A program made the translations under genes and the position numbers. Shown one piece after another: positions 1-9,083 of a stretch of DNA of 64,000 nt (position 1 is the first letter of the stretch; each line of letters opens with the position of its first letter). The stretch is from positions 124,001 to 188,000 of the forward strand of contig NZ_JYLL01000003.1 of the NCBI RefSeq assembly GCF_001439695.1, in the 5' to 3' direction. Origin of the DNA: Pseudomonas veronii. Its GTDB lineage: Bacteria; Pseudomonadota; Gammaproteobacteria; Pseudomonadales; Pseudomonadaceae. A model generated the notes under the pieces. That model saw nothing but the letters and a program-made list of their open reading frames with translations. It did no database searches and was not told where the DNA came from.

Positions 1-515
1 CAGCAGCAAGTGCCACTGGCGCACCTGCTCGTTCAGGTCCGGCGGCGCGCGTTGCGCCAGCGTTTCTTCGGACAACGGCGCAATCGACAGCAGTTGCGGG
101 CTGAACAGGCTGGTTTCGGACAACAGGCTTTCGCCGCGCGCACTGCGCAGGTCGTTGAGCAGCGGCAACACCACCAGCGGCAAGTCGCGGCGCGCGCTGT
201 GGATGCGGTCCAGGTACAGCGGCAATTGGCCGAGGGCTTGTTGTAGCAGGCGGATGCTTTCATCGCGCTGGCTGACGCGCCCGGCCTGCAGGGCCAGAGC
301 CAGGGCTTCGATTTCTTCGGCGAGCAGCGCCGCGCCGTAGAACTCGACCATTTGCAAGGCGCCATGCACTTGATGGATGCACGCCAGGCAGTCGCCGAGG
401 GTGTCGTTGTCGGTGGTTTCGACAAACGCGTCCAGCGCCGAACGGGCCTGTTTCAGGGTTTCGGCAATGTCGCCCTTGACCCATTCGAGGGCCACGTAGT
501 CGTGCCGATCAACCA
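1..515 (-). CDS. chpA: ChpA, CheA-like hybrid kinase of the Pil-Chp system (5' part only)
   Basis: The reading frame begins with MVDRHDYVALEWVKGDIAET and continues open through 171 codons to the left edge, so only the N-terminus of a protein usually more than 2000 residues long is present. This segment matches the first Hpt-like (FimL-like) region of ChpA/PilL, including the HQVHGALQMVEFYGAA and LDRIHSARRDLPLVVLPLL stretches known from P. aeruginosa ChpA. ChpA is the cytoplasmic kinase that receives signal from PilJ through PilI and phosphorylates PilG and PilH to control type IV pilus extension, retraction and cAMP. It is the last visible gene of the minus-strand pil-chp cluster, 163 nt after pilJ. 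The gene is truncated by the window, not broken. Confidence 0.9.
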
Positions 516-576
516 TAACTGCTCCGCTTAGAATTCATGAGTTGCTGGTGTTCTTGAAACAAAGAGCGAGATCACA

Positions 577-665
577 TGTGGAGGGGGCTTGCTCCCGATG
601 ACGGTGTATCAGTCACCTGATTCATTGACTGACCCACTGCCATCGGGAGCAAGCTCCCTCCCACA
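577..665. repeat. REPIN, TGTGGGAGGGGG class, 89 bp
   Basis: Two inverted REP arms, TGTGGAGGGGGCTTGCTCCC and its counterpart ending CTCCCTCCCACA, enclose a spacer with the CAGTCA / TGACTGACCCACTGC core seen in other copies here. It lies in the pilJ-chpA gap, where P. aeruginosa has pilK. Confidence 0.9.
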
Positions 666-678
666 TTTGGATTGCATT

Positions 679-2730
679 TCAATCATCAGCCTGCTTAGCA
701 GCCGGGAGGGTGAAGCCCGATACTGAGCGGCGCAGCTGGCTGGCCATTTTCGCCAGGTTGCCGATGCTCTCGGCGGTGGCGGTCGAGCCCGATGAGGTCT
801 GGCTGGTGATCTGCTGGATGACGTTCATGGTCAGCGAGATCTGCCCCGCCGACGACGTCTGTTGCTGCGCCGCGTTGGAAATACTCTGGATCAGCGCCGC
901 CAGGGTTTTCGACACGCCTTCGATCTCTTCCAGCGCCACCCCGGCGTCCTGGGCCAGCCGTGCGCCGCGCACCACTTCAGTGGTGGTCTGTTCCATCGAG
1001 ATGACGGCTTCGTTGGTGTCGGCCTGGATCGCCCGCACCAGGGTTTCGATCTGCCGCGTGGCCGCCGAGGAGCGCTCGGCCAGGCGTTGCACTTCATCGG
1101 CAACCACCGCGAAGCCGCGCCCGGCATCCCCGGCCATGCTTGCCTGGATCGCGGCGTTGAGCGCAAGGATGTTGGTCTGGTCGGCGATGTCATCGATCAG
1201 GCTGACAATGTCGCCGATCTCCTGGGACGACTCGCCCAGGCGCTTGATGCGCTTGGCGGTGTCCTGGATCTGCTCGCGAATGTTGTCCATGCCGTGGATG
1301 GTGTTGTGTACCACTTCATTGCCCTTGTTGGCGATTTCCACCGAGCGCTCGGCCACCGCCGAGGATTCAGCCGCGTTCGCCGACACCTGATCGATCGACT
1401 GGGCCATCTGCTTGATCGCGGTGGAGGCCTCGGCGATCTGCTGGGCCTGATGCTCCGAGGCCTGCGCCAGGTGCATCGCGGTGGCCTGGGTGTCCTGCAC
1501 CGCGCCGGCGACCTGGCCGGCGGTGAGGTTGATGGTAGCGACAAGGTCGCGCAGTTGGTCCACGGAATAGTTGATGGAGTCGGCGATGGTGCCGGTGAAG
1601 TCTTCAGTCACCGAGGCCGTCACGGTGAGGTCGCCGTCGGCCAGGTCTTCGATTTCATCCAGCAGGCGCATGATCGCGTTCTGGTTGCGCTCGTTCTTCT
1701 CGGCGGTTTCCCGCAGTTGCTGGTTGGTGGCGCGGACCATCACCAGGCCGATCAGGATGATCGAGGCCAGCGCCAGCAAGCCCAGCACATAGCCGCCGAT
1801 CGTGTCGAAGCTGCGCCCGCCGGCGAGGTTTTCAAAGCCGGTGGCCAGGTGCGAGGCTTCATCGAGCAGGGTTTGCGAGAGGTTGAAAATATTGCTCGCC
1901 GAGGCCCGGACCTGGAACAGTTGCGGCGAGGTTTCGAGGATCTCGTCCACGGAGCCGGAGACAAACTCGAACAGTTCGGCGATTTCCGCCAGGCGCGCCC
2001 GTGCGTCGTGGTCCTCGACCTGGGTGATGCGCAGCCCGGGGTTGCCCTGGAGCATGCCGGTGAGCACCTGGCCGAAGCGGTTGGCATCGCGGCCAAAGGC
2101 ATCGGCGGCCTGCGCGGCGGTTTCGTCACCGGCCAGCACGGTGTTGACCGCCCCCAGGATCCGCTCGGCCAGCAGCGACTGGCGCTGGGCCAAGGCCACC
2201 TGGCTGGCCGGGGCGCCGCGTTGCAGCAGGATATCCACGACCTTTTCCGATTCCATCTGCAGTTGCGGCACGGTTTCGGCCAGGGTTGCGGCAACTTGAT
2301 GCAACGACAGCACGGTCTGTTCGCTGGCGAGGATCGCGTCGGTGTTTTTCAGCAGCGCTTCCCAATCGGTCTGCACCGCCCGCATCTCTGCACGTACCGC
2401 ACTGGGCGCGGCGGGCAGGCCGGTGTCCGGGTCGCCCTTTTTCAGGTAACCCCAGCGCCGGGCAAAGTCATTGCGCGCTTCCGCCAGCAACTTGAACGCC
2501 GCGGCCTTGCCGGCGGCGGCTTCGGTGGCGTTCTTGGCGATACGCTGGGACAGCACCCGCAACTCACCGGCGTGGCCGATGTACTGCTTGTCGTAGGTGG
2601 ACTGGGTGTTGAGGTACGCGAAGTTGGCGAACAGCAACATGATGAACACGATCAGCGCAATAAACAGCACGATGATCTGCGAGCGGCTGCGTGAGCCTGC
2701 CTGGGGTTTGGGCGTGGTAGCGGTGGTCAT
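679..2730 (-). CDS. pilJ: PilJ, methyl-accepting chemotaxis-type receptor for type IV pili
   Basis: This is the inner-membrane receptor of the Pil-Chp system, thought to sense pilus retraction or pilin and pass the signal through PilI to ChpA. The 683-residue product has a first membrane segment at about residues 19-40, a periplasmic region, a second membrane segment near 305-325, and a long cytoplasmic signalling helix with the conserved hairpin tip ([16 protein letters not shown]). The family length is about 682. I chose the ATG at 2730, which overlaps the pilI stop as ATGA; a start 20 codons upstream would overlap pilI by 64 nt and gives a non-conserved extension. It follows pilI and is followed by chpA without the usual pilK methyltransferase. 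Confidence 0.95.
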   Translation of the reverse strand: MTTATTPKPQAGSRSRSQIIVLFIALIVFIMLLFANFAYLNTQSTYDKQYIGHAGELRVLSQRIAKNATEAAAGKAAAFKLLAEARNDFARRWGYLKKGDPDTGLPAAPSAVRAEMRAVQTDWEALLKNTDAILASEQTVLSLHQVAATLAETVPQLQMESEKVVDILLQRGAPASQVALAQRQSLLAERILGAVNTVLAGDETAAQAADAFGRDANRFGQVLTGMLQGNPGLRITQVEDHDARARLAEIAELFEFVSGSVDEILETSPQLFQVRASASNIFNLSQTLLDEASHLATGFENLAGGRSFDTIGGYVLGLLALASIILIGLVMVRATNQQLRETAEKNERNQNAIMRLLDEIEDLADGDLTVTASVTEDFTGTIADSINYSVDQLRDLVATINLTAGQVAGAVQDTQATAMHLAQASEHQAQQIAEASTAIKQMAQSIDQVSANAAESSAVAERSVEIANKGNEVVHNTIHGMDNIREQIQDTAKRIKRLGESSQEIGDIVSLIDDIADQTNILALNAAIQASMAGDAGRGFAVVADEVQRLAERSSAATRQIETLVRAIQADTNEAVISMEQTTTEVVRGARLAQDAGVALEEIEGVSKTLAALIQSISNAAQQQTSSAGQISLTMNVIQQITSQTSSGSTATAESIGNLAKMASQLRRSVSGFTLPAAKQADD

Positions 2731-3251
2731 GCGGCAACATCCATGAAGCCAGGGGCCTGGGCCAGAGCGAAGGGGCTGAAGACCTGCCACTGCTGATCAG
2801 CGTCGAACCGGCCACTGATAAAGGGCACGCCGGGGGTGGCGCTGGGCAACAAGGCGTCTTGTGCGAAATGCTGCATACCCACCACCTCGTCCACCAGCAG
2901 CCCGATAAATATGTCCTGGTATTCCACGACCAATACCCGCCGCTGCTTGTCTGCCTTGGACAGCGCATGGCCGAGGAACCCGCCGAGATCCATCACCGGC
3001 AGCAGGCGCCCACGCAGGTTAGCGACTCCTCTGATCCAGGTCTTGACCCCGGGCATTAAAGTGCAGCGCGGCTCATGCAGCACTTCGGCGACTTCGCGCA
3101 TGGGCGCGACAAACCACTGTTCGCCCACGCGAAAGCCGATCCCGCTCCAGCCTTGCAGGCGGGTTTCCTGGGACGGCAGGTCAGCGGCCAGCAGGCGACA
3201 GCGGCGGTCGATGTCCAGCAGCAGCTCGAAGGCGGTTAGCGACTCGGTCAT
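2727..3251 (-). CDS. pilI: PilI, CheW-like coupling protein
   Basis: A 174-residue cytoplasmic CheW-domain protein that links the PilJ receptor to the ChpA kinase. The CheW fold is visible as the [22 protein letters not shown] start, the [20 protein letters not shown] core and the [22 protein letters not shown] segment. It lies 12 nt after pilH and overlaps pilJ by 4 nt, which suggests translational coupling within one operon. In P. aeruginosa the orthologue is needed for twitching motility. Length fits the family (about 178). Confidence 0.94.
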   Translation of the reverse strand: MTESLTAFELLLDIDRRCRLLAADLPSQETRLQGWSGIGFRVGEQWFVAPMREVAEVLHEPRCTLMPGVKTWIRGVANLRGRLLPVMDLGGFLGHALSKADKQRRVLVVEYQDIFIGLLVDEVVGMQHFAQDALLPSATPGVPFISGRFDADQQWQVFSPFALAQAPGFMDVAA

Positions 3252-3263
3252 GATGGCGTGCCG

Positions 3264-3629
3264 TCAGCGGGCCAAGACCTTGTTCAGGGTGGCGATCAGC
3301 GTGGCTTCGTCCACCGGCTTGGTCAGGTAATCCTTGGCGCCCTGGCGCGCGCCCCAGATTTTGTCGGTTTCCTGGTCCTTGGTGGTGATGATGATGATCG
3401 GGATGCCATTGGTTTCCCGCTCCTTGGACAGCTGGCGGGTGGCCTGGAAGCCATTGAGGCCCGGCATCACGATGTCCATCAAGACCGCGTCGGGCTTTTC
3501 CTGGCGGGCCAGGGCCACGCCGTCGGCACCGTTTTCCGCTTTCAAGACCTGATGACCGTGCTTTTCCAGCATGCCGGTCAGTTTGTACATTTCGGTCGGC
3601 GAATCGTCGACGATCAGAACACGTGCCAT
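3264..3629 (-). CDS. pilH: PilH, single-domain response regulator of twitching motility
   Basis: A 121-residue stand-alone CheY-like receiver. The acidic pair is in VLIVDDS, the phospho-acceptor is Asp52 in VLMDIVMPG, followed by the conserved Thr (IIIITTK) and Lys (YLTKPV). PilH counteracts PilG in the Pil-Chp pathway and is associated with retraction and with lowering cAMP. I took MARVLIVDD as the start because it gives exactly the family length; an in-frame ATG four codons upstream would add MGKT. The gene is 46 nt from pilG and 12 nt from pilI in the same operon. Confidence 0.94.
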   Translation of the reverse strand: MARVLIVDDSPTEMYKLTGMLEKHGHQVLKAENGADGVALARQEKPDAVLMDIVMPGLNGFQATRQLSKERETNGIPIIIITTKDQETDKIWGARQGAKDYLTKPVDEATLIATLNKVLAR

Positions 3630-3675
3630 GGTTTTCCCCACTACATTGGAAGACGCACGCCCTTGTGAGGTTGCG

Positions 3676-4083
3676 TCAGTGTGCTTGTTCTACTGCGGCG
3701 AAACCCGGCACGTAGGCCTTGATCGCGCCCAGCAGTTCTTCCTTGCTGAAAGGCTTGGTCAAAAACTGATCGACACCGACGATACGCCCCTTGGCCTTGT
3801 CGAACAGGCCGTCCTTGGAAGACAGCATGATCACCGGGATCGACTTGAACGCCGGGTTGTTCTTCACCAGGGCGCACGTCTGATAGCCATCCAGGCGCGG
3901 CATCATGATGTCGACAAAGATAATGTGCGGGTGATGATCCACAATCCGGGCCAGGGCATCGAAACCATCGATGGCCGTGATGACATCGCAGCCCACGTTC
4001 TTCAACAGGGTTTCGGCGGTGCGGCGGATCGTTTTCGAATCGTCGATCACCATCACTCTCAAGGCGTTGGAATGCTGTTCCAT
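3676..4083 (-). CDS. pilG: PilG, response regulator of type IV pilus extension
   Basis: A 135-residue CheY-like receiver, first gene of the minus-strand pilGHIJ-chpA operon. It has the acidic pair in VMVIDDSKTIR, phospho-acceptor Asp58 in IIFVDIMMPRLDG, the Ser in VIMLSSKDG and Lys in FLTKPFS. In P. aeruginosa the orthologue, when phosphorylated by ChpA, promotes pilus extension and activates CyaB adenylate cyclase. Transcription should start in the 239-nt gap shared with divergent gshB. Confidence 0.95.
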   Translation of the reverse strand: MEQHSNALRVMVIDDSKTIRRTAETLLKNVGCDVITAIDGFDALARIVDHHPHIIFVDIMMPRLDGYQTCALVKNNPAFKSIPVIMLSSKDGLFDKAKGRIVGVDQFLTKPFSKEELLGAIKAYVPGFAAVEQAH

Positions 4084-4322
4084 ATCTGCTCTACCATCGC
4101 CACAGCGAATCGGTTTTCGGTGTGTACGGCCTGATACTGCCCAGGATGAGCGTCACAAGCCTTGGAATTCAGGGGCTGCTGCGCCGTGGCAGTCTTTTTA
4201 GCACAGTCTCGTGGAGCAATCTATCGAGCGACCCGCCAGGTGGTTTTTCCTTGACCCACAACAGTCGCAGCGCCACTCTGACGCCACTTTTATGCGCCCT
4301 AATTTGCTAGAGGAAATCCCCC

Positions 4323-5276
4323 ATGAGCGTTCGCGTCGGCATTGTCATGGACCCTATCGCCAGCATTTCCTATAAAAAGGACAGCTCGCTGGCCATGCTC
4401 CTGGCCGCCCAGGCCCGCGGCTGGAGCCTGTTCTATATGGAACAGCGCGACCTTTACCAGGGCGGCGGCGAGGCGCGTGCGCGGATGCGTCCGCTCGAGG
4501 TGTTCGCCAACCCTGAAAAGTGGTTCGAGCTGCAAGACGAAATCGACAGCCCCCTGAGCGACCTGGACGTGATCCTGATGCGCAAGGACCCGCCGTTCGA
4601 CATGGAATTCGTCTACTCCACCTACCTGCTGGAGCAAGCCGAGCGCGCCGGCGTGCTGATCGTCAACAAGCCGCAGAGCCTGCGCGACTGCAATGAGAAG
4701 CTGTTCGCCACGCTGTTCCCGCACTGCACGCCGCCGACCGTGGTCAGCCGCCGCGCCGATGTGCTGCGCGAATTCGCCGCCAAGCACGGCGATGTGATCC
4801 TCAAACCGCTGGACGGCATGGGCGGCACCTCGATCTTCCGCCACCGCGCCGGCGACCCGAACCTGTCGGTGATCCTCGAAACCCTGACCGCCCTGGGCAC
4901 CCAGCAGATCATGGGGCAGGCTTATCTGGCGGCGATCAAGGACGGCGACAAGCGCATCCTGATGATCGACGGCGAACCGGTGGACTATTGCCTGGCACGC
5001 ATCCCGGCAGCCGGCGAGACCCGCGGCAACCTGGCGGCCGGCGGTCGTGGCGAAGCCCGGCCTTTGTCGGACAAGGACCGCTGGATTGCTTCCCAGGTCG
5101 GCCCGACCCTGCGGGAAAAAGGTTTGCTGTTCGTAGGCCTCGACGTAATTGGTGAACACCTCACCGAAATCAACGTCACCAGCCCGACCTGTATTCGCGA
5201 GATCGACAATGCATTTGGCACGAACATCGGCGAAATGCTGATGGCCGCGATTGAGCGCAAGCTACAAGCCAAGTGA
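4323..5276 (+). CDS. gshB: Glutathione synthetase
   Basis: Joins gamma-glutamylcysteine and glycine with ATP to make glutathione, in the cytoplasm. The 317-residue protein has the prokaryotic GshB N-domain (MSVRVGIVMDPIASISYKKDSS), then an ATP-grasp domain with GDVILKPLDGMGGTSIF, the loop AAGETRGNLAAGGRGEARPLS and the metal-binding end EINVTSPTCIREID. Family length is 315-320. An RBS (GAGGAAAT) precedes the ATG. It is divergent from pilG and followed 77 nt later by a tonB-like gene, the same order as PA0407-PA0406. Confidence 0.97.
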   Translation: MSVRVGIVMDPIASISYKKDSSLAMLLAAQARGWSLFYMEQRDLYQGGGEARARMRPLEVFANPEKWFELQDEIDSPLSDLDVILMRKDPPFDMEFVYSTYLLEQAERAGVLIVNKPQSLRDCNEKLFATLFPHCTPPTVVSRRADVLREFAAKHGDVILKPLDGMGGTSIFRHRAGDPNLSVILETLTALGTQQIMGQAYLAAIKDGDKRILMIDGEPVDYCLARIPAAGETRGNLAAGGRGEARPLSDKDRWIASQVGPTLREKGLLFVGLDVIGEHLTEINVTSPTCIREIDNAFGTNIGEMLMAAIERKLQAK

Positions 5277-5353
5277 CATAGAACAGCCGGACACCCGCCA
5301 ACATTGCGTTATCATGCGCCACCTGTGAAACACGCGATGTTGGTTTTCTTGTC

Positions 5354-6259
5354 ATGACACTCCCGTCCGATCTGCCCTTCGAACCCTCCCCCAGCGGCGT
5401 GCGCCCGGCTGATCGGCTCGGATTTACCCTGTTTCTCGCGGCATTGATCCACCTGGCGCTGATCCTCGGCGTGGGTTTCACCATGGTCGAACCCAAGCAA
5501 ATCACCAAGACCCTGGAAATCACCCTCGCCACGTTCAAGAGCGAAAAGAAGCCCGAGAAGGCCGATTTTCTCGCCCAGGACAATCAGCAGGGCAGCGGCA
5601 CGCTGGACAAGAAAGCCGTGCCCAAGACCACCGAAGTGGCGCCGTTCCAGGACAACAAGGTAAATAAAGTCTCCCCGCCACCGACGCCCAAGCCCGAAGT
5701 CCCCCAGGCCGCGCCCAAGCCTGTGGTGACCACCGTCGCGCCGAAACCGCAAAAAGCCGCGACCCAGCGCGAGAAAACCAAGACCGAACCGCGACCCGAG
5801 CCCGTCAAGCCGGCGCCGACCTTCGACAGCTCGCAGCTCTCCGACCAGATCTCCAGCCTCGAAGCCGAACTGGCCAATGAGCAACAGCTGTACGCCAAGC
5901 GCCCGCGCATCTACCGCCTGAACGCGGCGTCCACCATGCGCGACAAAGGCGCCTGGTATAAGGACGAGTGGCGCAAGAAGGTCGAGCGCATCGGCAACCT
6001 CAACTACCCGGACGAGGCCCGCCGCCAGCAGATCTACGGCAATTTGCGCTTGCTGGTGTCGATCAACCGCGACGGCACGTTATATGAAGTGCAGGTACTC
6101 GAATCGTCCGGCCAGCCGCTGCTGGACCAGGCCGCCCAGCGCATCGTGCGCCTGGCCGCGCCCTTTGCGCCGTTCAGCGGCGACCTGAACGACGTGGACC
6201 GCCTGGAAATCATCCGCACCTGGCGGTTTGCCAAGGGCGATCGCCTGTCCAGCAACTGA
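5354..6259 (+). CDS. TonB-family energy transducer (TonB3-like)
   Basis: A 301-residue TonB-like protein: a single N-terminal membrane anchor at about 20-40 (LGFTLFLAALIHLALILGVG), a Pro/Lys-rich periplasmic spacer at about 105-160 and a C-terminal TonB domain at about 215-290 (YPDEARRQQIYGNLRLLVSI). Such proteins carry proton-motive energy from ExbBD to outer-membrane receptors. No exbB or exbD lies beside it. The position next to gshB and pilG matches PA0406 tonB3, which in P. aeruginosa has been linked to twitching and pilus assembly, so the role may be pilus-related instead of iron uptake. That last point is inference from synteny. Confidence 0.85.
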   Translation: MTLPSDLPFEPSPSGVRPADRLGFTLFLAALIHLALILGVGFTMVEPKQITKTLEITLATFKSEKKPEKADFLAQDNQQGSGTLDKKAVPKTTEVAPFQDNKVNKVSPPPTPKPEVPQAAPKPVVTTVAPKPQKAATQREKTKTEPRPEPVKPAPTFDSSQLSDQISSLEAELANEQQLYAKRPRIYRLNAASTMRDKGAWYKDEWRKKVERIGNLNYPDEARRQQIYGNLRLLVSINRDGTLYEVQVLESSGQPLLDQAAQRIVRLAAPFAPFSGDLNDVDRLEIIRTWRFAKGDRLSSN

Positions 6260-6282
6260 TAACCCCAATCAACACCAATCAC

Positions 6283-6383
6283 TGTAGGAGCGAGCTTGCT
6301 CGCGAAAAACTTGAGAGCGACGCGGTTCTACCTGGAGCACTTCGTTATCGTTGGCGTTTTTCGCGAGCAAGCTCGCTCCTACA
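6283..6383. repeat. REPIN, TGTAGGAGCGAGC class, 101 bp
   Basis: Inverted arms TGTAGGAGCGAGCTTGCTCG and the complementary end flank a diverged spacer. The unit is 101 bp like the other four of this class, and its spacer reads in the opposite direction to the copy at 42254. Confidence 0.9.
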
Positions 6384-6456
6384 GAAAAGGCGGCGGCGCT
6401 GTATTCGGATCACTCCCAGCTTGTCAGTTCGCCCCTCCAACGCCACACTAGCGGAC

Positions 6457-7026
6457 ATGAAAAATGTCAGCCCGACCTACCTCAAGCACCAATTCCTGAT
6501 CGCCATGCCCCATATGGCCGACCCGAACTTTGCGCAGACCTTGACCTACATTGTCGAGCACACGGCCAATGGTGCCATGGGGTTGGTGGTGAACCGCCCG
6601 CAAGAGCTGAACCTGGCCGATATCCTCGAGCAACTGCGCCCGGAGATCGACCCGCCAGCCCGCTGCCAGGGCGTGCCGATCTATATCGGCGGGCCGGTGC
6701 AGACCGATCGCGGCTTCGTGCTGCACCCGACCGGGCCGAAGTTCCAGGCCACGGTGGACCTCGACGGCGTGTCGCTGTCCACATCCCAGGACGTGTTGTT
6801 CGCCATTGCCGACGGCGTCGGCCCCGAACAGAGCGTGATCACCCTCGGCTACGCTGGCTGGGAAGCCGGGCAACTGGAGGCCGAGCTGGCCAGTAACGCC
6901 TGGCTGACCTGCCCCTACGATGCCGACATTCTGTTCAACACTGCCGCCGAGCTGCGCCTGGACGCGGCCGCGGCCAAGCTGCGGGTCAACCTCAGCCTGC
7001 TGACCAGCCAGGCGGGGCACGCCTGA
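6457..7026 (+). CDS. YqgE/AlgH family protein
   Basis: A 189-residue UPF0301 (DUF179) protein beginning with SPTYLKHQFLIAMPHM and holding GAMGLVVNRPQELNLADIL, IYIGGPVQTDRGFVLH and LGYAGWEAGQLE. The name AlgH comes from an alginate-regulation screen in P. aeruginosa, but the biochemical role is unknown. The ATG at 6457 gives the length and N-terminus of the PA0405 orthologue; a TTG start at 6421 would add 12 non-conserved residues. It overlaps ruvX by TGATG, which implies coupled translation, a pairing common in gamma-proteobacteria. Confidence 0.92.
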   Translation: MKNVSPTYLKHQFLIAMPHMADPNFAQTLTYIVEHTANGAMGLVVNRPQELNLADILEQLRPEIDPPARCQGVPIYIGGPVQTDRGFVLHPTGPKFQATVDLDGVSLSTSQDVLFAIADGVGPEQSVITLGYAGWEAGQLEAELASNAWLTCPYDADILFNTAAELRLDAAAAKLRVNLSLLTSQAGHA

Positions 7027-7463
7027 TGGCCTTGCGTCTGATCCTCGGTTTTGACTACGGCACCAAACAGATCGGCGTCGCTGTCGGCCAGGTCATCACT
7101 GGCCAGGCCCGCGAGCTGTGTACCTTGAAAGCCCAGAACGGCATACCGGACTGGAACCAGGTCGAAGCCCTGATCAAGGAGTGGAAGCCCGACGCGGTGG
7201 TGGTCGGCCTGCCCTTGAACATGGACGGCACCCCCAGCGACATGTGCCTGCGCGCCGAAAAGTTCGCGCGCCGCCTCAACGGCCGCTACAACCTGCCTTT
7301 TTATACCCACGATGAGCGCCTGACGACCTTCGAAGCCAAGGGTGAGCGCCGCGACCGTGGCGGGCAGAAAGGCAGCTACCGCGACAACCCGGTGGACGCC
7401 ATCGCCGCGGCCTTGCTGTTGCAGGGTTGGCTGGATGAAAACACCGCGTTATTTGAATCCTGA
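7026..7463 (+). CDS. ruvX: Putative Holliday junction resolvase / pre-16S rRNA nuclease YqgF (RuvX)
   Basis: A 145-residue RNase H-fold nuclease. Catalytic acidic positions are visible in LILGFDYGTKQIGVAVG, YTHDERLTTFEA and NPVDAIAAALLL. E. coli YqgF processes the 5' end of 16S rRNA; a resolvase role is proposed from structure and is less certain. Translation is coupled to yqgE. A strong intrinsic terminator follows directly, so yqgE-ruvX form their own transcript separate from pyrR. Confidence 0.93.
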   Translation: MALRLILGFDYGTKQIGVAVGQVITGQARELCTLKAQNGIPDWNQVEALIKEWKPDAVVVGLPLNMDGTPSDMCLRAEKFARRLNGRYNLPFYTHDERLTTFEAKGERRDRGGQKGSYRDNPVDAIAAALLLQGWLDENTALFES

Positions 7464-7465
7464 CT

Positions 7466-7488
7466 GACGCGGCTTGCCGCGTCTTTTT
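7466..7488 (+). terminator. Rho-independent terminator after ruvX
   Basis: A perfect 8-bp stem GACGCGGC / GCCGCGTC with a TT loop is followed by TTTTT, three bases past the ruvX stop codon. Confidence 0.9.
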
Positions 7489-7547
7489 ACGTTTGAGCCC
7501 GGTCCTTGCTGGCAACCCCTGCCGTGCAAGGCCTTGAAGGAGCGACC

Positions 7548-8054
7548 ATGAGCCTGCCAAACCCCGCCGAACTGATCAGCCAGATGGCGATTCGCCTCAA
7601 GGCCCACCTGAAACACCGTGGCATCAGCGAGCCGCGCTTCATCGGCATTCGCACGGGTGGCGTGTGGGTGGCCCAGGCGCTGCTGCAAGAGCTGGGCAAC
7701 GATTCGCCGCTGGGTACGCTGGATGTGTCCTTCTACCGCGACGACTTCAGCCAGAACGGCCTGCACCCGCAAGTGCGCCCGTCGGCCCTGCCGTTCGAGA
7801 TCGAAGGCCAGCACCTGGTGCTGATCGACGACGTGCTGATGAGCGGCCGCACCGTCCGTGCCGCGCTGAACGAGCTGTTCGACTACGGCCGCCCCGCCAG
7901 CGTGACCCTGGTCTGCCTGCTGGACCTGGACGCCGGCGAGCTGCCGATCAGCCCGGATGTGGTCGGCGCGACCCTGTCGCTTTCAGCCCAGCAGCGGGTA
8001 AAATTGTCCGGTCCCACGCCGCTCGTACTCGAACTGCAAGACCTTGCCCTTTAA
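7548..8054 (+). CDS. pyrR: PyrR, bifunctional pyrimidine regulator / uracil phosphoribosyltransferase
   Basis: A 168-residue phosphoribosyltransferase-fold protein with the PRPP-binding motif [17 protein letters not shown] at about residues 90-106 and the N-terminal helix [21 protein letters not shown]. The ATG at 7548 follows GAAGGAGCGACC, a good RBS; an earlier in-frame TTG at 7506 has none. In Pseudomonas pyrR precedes pyrB-pyrC'. I see no Bacillus-type PyrR-binding attenuator between it and the upstream terminator, so RNA-based control is not supported here. The gap to pyrB is 24 nt. Confidence 0.94.
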   Translation: MSLPNPAELISQMAIRLKAHLKHRGISEPRFIGIRTGGVWVAQALLQELGNDSPLGTLDVSFYRDDFSQNGLHPQVRPSALPFEIEGQHLVLIDDVLMSGRTVRAALNELFDYGRPASVTLVCLLDLDAGELPISPDVVGATLSLSAQQRVKLSGPTPLVLELQDLAL

Positions 8055-8078
8055 CCCGCCTTGTAAAGAGTCCCCGCG

Positions 8079-9083
8079 ATGACGCCTCTAGATGCCAAGC
8101 GCCCGCTGCAGCTCAATGCTCAGGGCCAGCTGCAACACTTCTTGTCCCTCGACGGTTTGCCCCGCGAACTGCTCACCGAAATCCTCGACACCGCCGACTC
8201 GTTCCTCGAAGTCGGTGGCCGCGCGGTGAAGAAGGTCCCGCTGCTGCGCGGCAAGACCATCTGCAATGTGTTCTTCGAGAACTCCACGCGCACCCGCACC
8301 ACCTTCGAACTGGCGGCCCAGCGCCTGTCGGCCGACGTGATAACACTGAACGTGTCGACCTCGTCGGCGAGCAAGGGCGAGACCCTGCTCGACACCCTGC
8401 GCAACCTTGAAGCGATGGCCGCCGACATGTTCGTGGTGCGCCACGGCGACTCCGGCGCCGCGCACTTCATCGCCGAGCACGTCTGCCCGCAGGTGGCGAT
8501 CATCAACGGCGGCGACGGCCGTCACGCCCACCCGACCCAGGGCATGCTCGACATGCTCACCATCCGTCGGCACAAAGGCAGCTTTGAAAACCTTTCGGTG
8601 GCCATCGTCGGCGACATCCTGCACTCGCGGGTAGCGCGCTCGAACATGCTGGCCCTGAAAACCCTGGGCTGCCCGGATATCCGCGTGATCGCGCCGAAAA
8701 CCCTGCTGCCGATCGGCATCGAGCAATACGGCGTGAAGGTCTACACCGACATGACCGAAGGCCTCAAGGATGTGGACGTGGTGATCATGCTGCGCCTGCA
8801 ACGCGAACGCATGTCCGGTGGCCTGTTGCCGAGCGAAGGCGAGTTCTACCGCCTGTTCGGCCTGACCACCACGCGCCTGGCCGGAGCCAAGCCGGATGCC
8901 ATCGTGATGCACCCGGGGCCGATCAACCGAGGGGTGGAGATCGAATCGGCGGTGGCCGACGGCAACCAGTCGGTGATTCTCAACCAGGTGACCTACGGCA
9001 TTGCCATACGCATGGCGGTGCTGTCCATGGCCATGAGCGGGCAAACCGCGCAACGTCAATTCGAGCAGGAGAAGGCCCAGTGA
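8079..9083 (+). CDS. pyrB: Aspartate carbamoyltransferase catalytic chain
   Basis: Catalyses carbamoyl phosphate plus aspartate to carbamoyl aspartate, the committed step of UMP synthesis. The 334-residue protein shows the carbamoyl-phosphate loop [41 protein letters not shown] and [13 protein letters not shown]. Pseudomonas ATCase is a class A dodecamer of six PyrB and six PyrC' chains, and PyrB carries an N-terminal extension (about 30 residues here) for nucleotide control. The stop overlaps the GTG start of pyrC' by 4 nt, consistent with stoichiometric production. Confidence 0.97.
   Translation: MTPLDAKRPLQLNAQGQLQHFLSLDGLPRELLTEILDTADSFLEVGGRAVKKVPLLRGKTICNVFFENSTRTRTTFELAAQRLSADVITLNVSTSSASKGETLLDTLRNLEAMAADMFVVRHGDSGAAHFIAEHVCPQVAIINGGDGRHAHPTQGMLDMLTIRRHKGSFENLSVAIVGDILHSRVARSNMLALKTLGCPDIRVIAPKTLLPIGIEQYGVKVYTDMTEGLKDVDVVIMLRLQRERMSGGLLPSEGEFYRLFGLTTTRLAGAKPDAIVMHPGPINRGVEIESAVADGNQSVILNQVTYGIAIRMAVLSMAMSGQTAQRQFEQEKAQ

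Noticed and set aside
862..2694. Long plus-strand open frame of 610 codons antisense to pilJ
   Set aside because: It mirrors the GC-rich codon pattern of pilJ, has His/Gly/Arg-rich low-complexity content and no RBS or family motif.
6283..6383. Inverted repeats as a CRISPR array or IS ends
   Set aside because: The units are scattered, palindromic two-arm elements with no regular spacer array and no associated transposase inside them; they are REPINs.
7489..7547. PyrR-binding attenuator before pyrR
   Set aside because: Only a 59-nt gap with an RBS is present; the hairpin at 7466 belongs to ruvX termination and no anti-terminator or binding loop is visible.
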